Positions 60,100 through 64,000 of a stretch of 64,000 bases of DNA are shown piece after piece; the first letter of the stretch is position 1, and each line of letters opens with the position of its first letter. Under the pieces are notes generated by a model. That model saw only the letters and a program-made list of their open reading frames with translations, was not told the origin of the DNA and ran no database searches. A program made the position numbers and the translations under genes. The DNA comes from JBNFVY01 sp049943335 (GTDB taxonomy: Bacteria > Pseudomonadota > Alphaproteobacteria > Rhodobacterales > Rhodobacteraceae). Where the stretch lies: positions 124,001 to 188,000 of the forward strand of contig NZ_JBNFVY010000003.1 in the NCBI RefSeq assembly GCF_049943335.1, in the 5' to 3' direction.

Positions 60100-60975
60100 A
60101 TGGCAATTACCGCCGCTCAGGTTAAAGAACTGCGCGAAGCAACCGGCGCAGGCATGATGGACGCGAAAAAAGCGCTGACCGAAACCGACGGCGATTTCGA
60201 CGCCGCGGTCGATTGGCTGCGTACCAAGGGCCTGGCCAAAGCCGCCAAGAAATCGGGCCGTACCGCAGCCGAAGGCCTTGTCGCCGTTGCGGTTGACGGT
60301 GGCACCGGCGTTGCGGTCGAAATCAACTCGGAAACCGACTTCGTCGCCAAGAACGCCGAATTCCAGACCATGGTGAAAGACATCGCCGCGGCCGCTTTGA
60401 ACGCAGACAATCTCGACGCGCTGTCCAAGGCCGAGGTCGACGGCAAGCCGGTGGCGACACTGATCACCGACAAGATCGCCAAGATCGGCGAAAACATGAC
60501 CCTGCGCCGGATGGCCAAGGTTTCGGGCGACGTGGTGGTGTCTTACGTGCACAACGCCGCAGCCGATGACATGGGCAAGATCGGTGTGCTGGTCGCGCTG
60601 AAAGGGGCGGACAACGGCATCGGCAAACAGATCGCCATGCACATCGCCGCCGCCAACCCCCAGTCGCTGTCCGAGGCCGATCTGGACCCGGCGATCGTTG
60701 AAAAGGAACGTCAGATCCAGATCGACATCGCGCGCGAATCCGGCAAGCCCGAACAGGTCATCGAAAAGATGATCGAAGGGCGCATGAAAAAGTTCCTGGC
60801 CGAAGTGACTCTGCTGGGCCAGCAGTTCGTGATCAACCCGGACGTTACCGTGGCCAAGGCCGCCGAAGAAGCCGGTGTTGAAATCGTCGGCTATATCCGA
60901 CTGGAAGTGGGCGAAGGCATCGAAAAAGTCGAAGAAGACTTCGCTGCCGAAGTGGCCAAAGCCGTTCAGGGCTAA
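60100..60975 (+). CDS. tsf: Translation elongation factor Ts
   Basis: The 291-aa GDP/GTP exchange factor for EF-Tu. It opens MAITAAQVKELREATGAGMMDAKKAL, with the Tu-binding motif SETDFVAKN in the core and a family-typical C-terminal coiled module. Full length. GAGGAG lies about nine bases before the ATG. The rpsB-tsf pairing is standard in bacteria. Confidence 0.99.
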   Translation: MAITAAQVKELREATGAGMMDAKKALTETDGDFDAAVDWLRTKGLAKAAKKSGRTAAEGLVAVAVDGGTGVAVEINSETDFVAKNAEFQTMVKDIAAAALNADNLDALSKAEVDGKPVATLITDKIAKIGENMTLRRMAKVSGDVVVSYVHNAAADDMGKIGVLVALKGADNGIGKQIAMHIAAANPQSLSEADLDPAIVEKERQIQIDIARESGKPEQVIEKMIEGRMKKFLAEVTLLGQQFVINPDVTVAKAAEEAGVEIVGYIRLEVGEGIEKVEEDFAAEVAKAVQG

Positions 60976-61047
60976 ACCGTTTGGGCCGTGTGCCCTTCGG
61001 GCACAGGCCGGGACAACCGGCCCGTGAAAACCAGGCCGTAACAACAG

Positions 61048-61077
61048 CGCCCTCGCAGACATCTGCGGGGGCGTTTT
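61048..61077 (+). terminator. Terminator after tsf
   Basis: CGCCCTCGCAGA and TCTGCGGGGGCG form a long stem (one G-T pair) with a tight loop, followed by TTTT. A shorter hairpin TGTGCCC/GGGCACA lies before it at about 60988-61005. Confidence 0.8.
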
Positions 61078-61213
61078 CGCGTTCGGGGGGCAGCAACGCG
61101 CGATGACAGTCGCTGGATAGGGCAGGCGTGCCCCCCGCGTGTGTTGGCCTGAAACCGCCATCAAAGCTGGACCGGCCGGTGCCGGTGTGGCCCGTGGGAC
61201 CGCGGCGCTTGGA

Positions 61214-62260
61214 TCAGCCTGGGATTTCGACGGTGAAACAGGTGCGCCCGTCTTGCGATGTTGCATCTATGGTGCCGTTATGCGCGGTCACGATCTGCGC
61301 GCAGATATACAGGCCCAGGCCCAGCCCCCCGTTTTCGGCCTGATCCCGCGTGCCCTTGAAGAAGGGTTCGAACAGGGTATCCAACGTCTTTTGCGAAATC
61401 GGTTTGCCCATGTTGCAGACCGAAAGGATCAGCCGCCCTTTGTCATGGCGCACCGTCAGATCAATCGGCACACCCGGCGATCCGTGCGCGACCGCATTGG
61501 CCAACAGGTTCGATACGACCTGCATCAAGCGCGGTGCATCGCATTCGACCGCGCCGGGAATTTCCAGAGTCTGCCGTATGGTGACGCATTCGGTGGCGGT
61601 TTCGATTTCGGTCGCGATCTGCGTGATCCGCTCGGCCAGATCAGTGACCTGTGCGCGTTCGATCACGATTCCACCGCCCAGTTGCAGGCGCGCAAGATCC
61701 ATCAGGTTGTTGATCAATTCGGTCATGCGACGCGAACTGGCCGACATGTTGCGCAAGATCGTGCGCCCTTGTTCGGTTTGATCCTGTTTCGACAGCAGCC
61801 GAACCCCCGACGTCATCGAGGCCAGCGGCGAGCGCAGGTCATGACCCAGAATGGCAAGAAACTGTTCGCGCAGGCGCGCCTCGCGCTCTTGGTCCTTGAT
61901 ACGTTTCTTGCGCCGCTTGTCGTCGGTCACATCGCGCACGGCGCTGTAAAAATTGTCGCCCTCGGGCACGCAAACCCAGGACAGCCAGCGAAACGAGCCG
62001 CTGGCTGATTTGTAGCGATTTTCGAACCGCAGCACCGGTTCCCCGCGCAGCACCTGTTCAAACGCCTTTTCGGACGGTTTGACATCATTGGGATGCAGAA
62101 AATCCTGATAGGCGCGGCCCAACATGTCCTGCTCTGTCCAGCCCAGAACAGTGTGCCACGCCGGGTTCAGCGCCACGAACCGGCCTTGCCGGTCCAGGAT
62201 GCACATCGGATCGGGGGACACCCGCCAGATCGCCGTGGCAACGTCTTGCTCATCTCGCAT
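61214..62260 (-). CDS. Soluble PAS-domain sensor histidine kinase
   Basis: A 348-aa kinase without membrane segments. One PAS/PAC domain (about 1-115; AIWRVSPDPMCILDRQGRFVALNPAWHTVLGW) is followed by a basic linker, the dimerisation box FLAILGHDLRSPLASM (His140) and an ATPase with NLLANAVAHG and GGLGLGLYICAQI. No response regulator is adjacent. The start is uncertain: MRDEQDVATA at 62260 fits where the PAS domain begins, but an in-frame ATG at 62326 is possible and neither has a strong ribosome site. The signal sensed is unknown. Confidence 0.88.
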   Translation of the reverse strand: MRDEQDVATAIWRVSPDPMCILDRQGRFVALNPAWHTVLGWTEQDMLGRAYQDFLHPNDVKPSEKAFEQVLRGEPVLRFENRYKSASGSFRWLSWVCVPEGDNFYSAVRDVTDDKRRKKRIKDQEREARLREQFLAILGHDLRSPLASMTSGVRLLSKQDQTEQGRTILRNMSASSRRMTELINNLMDLARLQLGGGIVIERAQVTDLAERITQIATEIETATECVTIRQTLEIPGAVECDAPRLMQVVSNLLANAVAHGSPGVPIDLTVRHDKGRLILSVCNMGKPISQKTLDTLFEPFFKGTRDQAENGGLGLGLYICAQIVTAHNGTIDATSQDGRTCFTVEIPG

Positions 62261-62805
62261 GTCCGGGTCTCTTGTTCCCAACAACCGCAGATAGAATATC
62301 ACGGAAATTTCACGTTGAATACTCATCTGGCAATCGAGGCGGCGATTTATCAGATCCGCTCGTCCACGGCGGGTCTGAACCGCGGTGCCATACATTTTGC
62401 CCGACAGATGTCCGACGGCAATCCGACGCTGTGCAGACGGGATGCAGACAGGGTGCCGACGGGTTGCCAACGGGGGTGCGAATCGGATGGCGGGGGCAAT
62501 GGCTGGCGGGGCAGGGGGGAGCGGAAGCGGCGCTGACCGGGGATGCAGCGCCGCTCCTATAGGGCACCTGCCAGAAATGGGATGAGGCGGCAGGGCCTAT
62601 TTTCAGGGGTCGACAGGGGAACTGGATCAATACAGATCCCTGCCGACATCCGGTTGCCCGGGACCCGTTAAGACACTGAAATCACGGTGCTGCTCGGGTC
62701 TATGCTCCTAGGCTAAAGCCACCACTCACGGAACAATCGCACTATGGTGTTTTACTTGACCTAAAGGAAGTCAGGGATTCCATACCTGACCAAAGGGTCA
62801 TGTTT
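62261..62805. other. 545-base intergenic region between the PAS kinase and the LuxR-type gene
   Basis: No convincing gene is present. It contains a degenerate 11-nt repeat array (62432-62487), a 10-bp inverted pair AGCGGCGCTG/CAGCGCCGCT (62526-62555), and, just past the LuxR-type stop, a GTCAGG/CCTGAC pair (about 62773-62793) that may help end that message. Confidence 0.5.
62432..62487. repeat. Degenerate 11-12-nt tandem repeat, five units
   Basis: TGCAGACGGGA, TGCAGACAGGG, TGCCGACGGGT, TGCCAACGGGGG and TGCGAATCGGA follow one another without spacers, upstream of the PAS kinase gene. The pattern is clear by eye, but its role is unknown. Confidence 0.65.
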
Positions 62806-63549
62806 TCACGCCTCCAAAACAAAGATCTGATTTTGTACCGCGGCTTTCAAAACAGCCTGCGCAGTGGTCTCGACGTCCAGTGCCTCGCGGGCCAGCCGCA
62901 GGTGCTTTTCCACCGTCGCCGGCGTCAGCCCCATGATGATTGCGATATCCGCGGTGGTCTTGCCATCACCCACCCATTCCAGCACTTCGCGTTGGCGCGC
63001 GGTCAGTGTCTTGCGCTCGCCCCAATAGGGCAGGTTGATCAGCTTGAGATGGGCCATGTTGTTCATCACGATGATTTCACGCCCGTGGCGTTTCCAAACC
63101 GCATCCGCTTCGGCCTGGCTCATTCCGACCCGCGCTGTCAGGGCAATCGCGCCCTTGGAACGACTGGACAGATCGGGAAAGCTGATCGAATACCCCGCCG
63201 TTACACCATGCGATTTGTTGAACTCGAAAATCTTGCGTTCGCTGTCGGTCAGCATGTCTTCGTTCTCGGCGATCCAGCCCCAATGGCAGGCGCCGGTGTT
63301 GTGCAAGGCCCATTTGACCATGGGCGCCTGGAAATACAGGCCCTCGTCGATAAACGGTTTGAGATAGGCATCGCCGTGGTTTGACAGGATCAAGAGGTCT
63401 TCGCGATCGCCAAAACCCGTGGCCGTGCGATAGCGCGTGAACCCGTAGATCAATCGATCAAAGCCGTAACTTGCCATCTGTTTCACATGCAGATGCCACA
63501 CTTCTTCAATTGAACCGGCATCTGTCAGCCCCTCCAGATACGCAAGCAT
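62806..63549 (-). CDS. LuxR-family regulator with autoinducer-binding domain
   Basis: A 247-aa transcription factor. The N-terminal acyl-homoserine-lactone-type domain (about 15-165) contains FDRLIYGFTRY and GLYFQAPMVKWALHNTGACHWGW. The C-terminal LuxR helix-turn-helix (about 185-240) is LTARQREVLEWVGDGKTTADIAIIMGL. The Asp-Pro pair usual in the signal pocket is Ala-Pro here (75-76), so signal choice may differ. GGGAGG lies seven bases before the ATG. No luxI-type synthase is in the window, so it is a possible solo regulator. Confidence 0.9.
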   Translation of the reverse strand: MLAYLEGLTDAGSIEEVWHLHVKQMASYGFDRLIYGFTRYRTATGFGDREDLLILSNHGDAYLKPFIDEGLYFQAPMVKWALHNTGACHWGWIAENEDMLTDSERKIFEFNKSHGVTAGYSISFPDLSSRSKGAIALTARVGMSQAEADAVWKRHGREIIVMNNMAHLKLINLPYWGERKTLTARQREVLEWVGDGKTTADIAIIMGLTPATVEKHLRLAREALDVETTAQAVLKAAVQNQIFVLEA

Positions 63550-64000
63550 GTTCGAACCTCCCTTTTTTCGCACAGCTCTTTGATGCACCCGGTCCACAAA
63601 CCTGGTGCTGACGCAGCGGAAAGACCGCCAGAACGAATTAGTCCCATTTCCCCAACCGGCCCCAAACTGTGCGCTCAGCGAGGCTCACCTCAGTTGTTGC
63701 ACCTTGGCCGGCAGGTGGATTAGGGGGAAAAAAACGCGCGCTAACTCACTTTTCGCAACCAAAGCGTTTTGGTAGATGCATGTCAACAATCAAAGGTTTA
63801 ACACTGGCCAGTCAATTCGCGTCAGGCGCCCAACAGATTTGGCCGAATTTTCAGTCCTTTAAGTCATTTGAGCGGCCCAATTGCATGTTTTTTGTGATCA
63901 CTCGCACGTTACAATCTACCACATTACGTTACGTCACTATATACCTTTGTGCGGCTCGCACCGAAGCCCATAAAAGTGCCGCGGAAATAGGCATATTGTG
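63550..64000. other. AT-richer 450-base region upstream of the LuxR-type gene
   Basis: No gene is visible up to the window edge. Base composition is more AT-rich than elsewhere. On the minus strand TTGACA (63786-63781), 17 bases and TTTGGT form a possible promoter whose -10 box lies in the near-palindrome ACCAAA-GCGT-TTTGGT (63758-63773). Repeated ACGTTAC elements occur at about 63907-63935. Confidence 0.4.

Overview
The window reads as chromosomal core DNA of an alphaproteobacterium of the order Rhodobacterales, most likely the Roseobacter group. The grounds are high GC, the dusB(nifR3)-ntrB-ntrC-ntrY-ntrX-trkA-trkH-hfq-hflX order, a fused ispDF gene, a divergent DUF6477/DUF6456 pair, an NtrC without the sigma-54 loop, and many ATGA-type start/stop overlaps with occasional GTG/TTG starts. 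I see no rRNA, tRNA, prophage, insertion sequence or CRISPR array.

Layout. 1-4.7 kb: edge of an unidentified gene, heme A synthase, an M32 carboxypeptidase, a DUF1801 protein, an ECHDC3-like crotonase and a thioesterase. 4.7-6.8 kb: a beta-barrel-like outer-membrane protein and rplM-rpsI. 6.9-9.7 kb: a polyamine-type ABC transporter without its binding protein. 9.7-17.5 kb, minus strand: TetR regulator, ppk2, alpha/beta hydrolase, metA, an ATPase, two EamA exporters, guaA. 17.5-19.6 kb: a structured RNA candidate and the DUF6477/DUF6456 pair. 19.8-26.8 kb: lipA, a diheme cytochrome c, hpt with a 55-residue membrane protein, a COQ10-like protein, amt, and cinA-pgpA-ispDF. 26.9-38.9 kb: the nitrogen-regulation and potassium-uptake block ending in hfq-hflX. 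39.3-50.0 kb: penicillin-acylase-like hydrolase, a 3-hydroxyisobutyrate-dehydrogenase-family protein, a SYLF lipoprotein, DoxX, hemB, a membrane protein, mfd and a FrnE-type protein. 50.2-54.0 kb: a small membrane protein and a minus-strand set made of a peptide-binding protein, a tiny lipoprotein and an acyl-CoA ligase. 54.0-56.2 kb: a small-RNA candidate, 3-hydroxybutyrate dehydrogenase and a patatin. 56.2-58.9 kb: a 14-nt tandem repeat array, DUF502 and the pseudouridine pair psuG-psuK. 59.2-64 kb: rpsB-tsf, a PAS histidine kinase and a LuxR-type regulator.

How the genes work together. The ntr block senses and relays nitrogen status (NtrB/NtrC) and a membrane signal (NtrY/NtrX). Amt supplies ammonium, TrkAH supplies potassium, and Hfq closes the block as an RNA chaperone. 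The 54-56 kb segment looks like a polyhydroxybutyrate/3-hydroxybutyrate use module. PsuG and PsuK together recycle pseudouridine.

The window is mostly ordinary housekeeping. The items I would look at first lie between genes: a complete small-RNA unit (promoter, hairpin, terminator) at 54.06-54.17 kb; a three-way-junction RNA candidate at 17.75-17.91 kb; nine contiguous 14-nt units at 56.23-56.35 kb; and a back-to-back TTTGCAAA palindrome at 50.12 kb. Within proteins, the notable points are the missing GAFTGA loops of NtrC and NtrX, the Glu specificity residue in MetA, and the missing catalytic glutamates in the ECHDC3-like protein.
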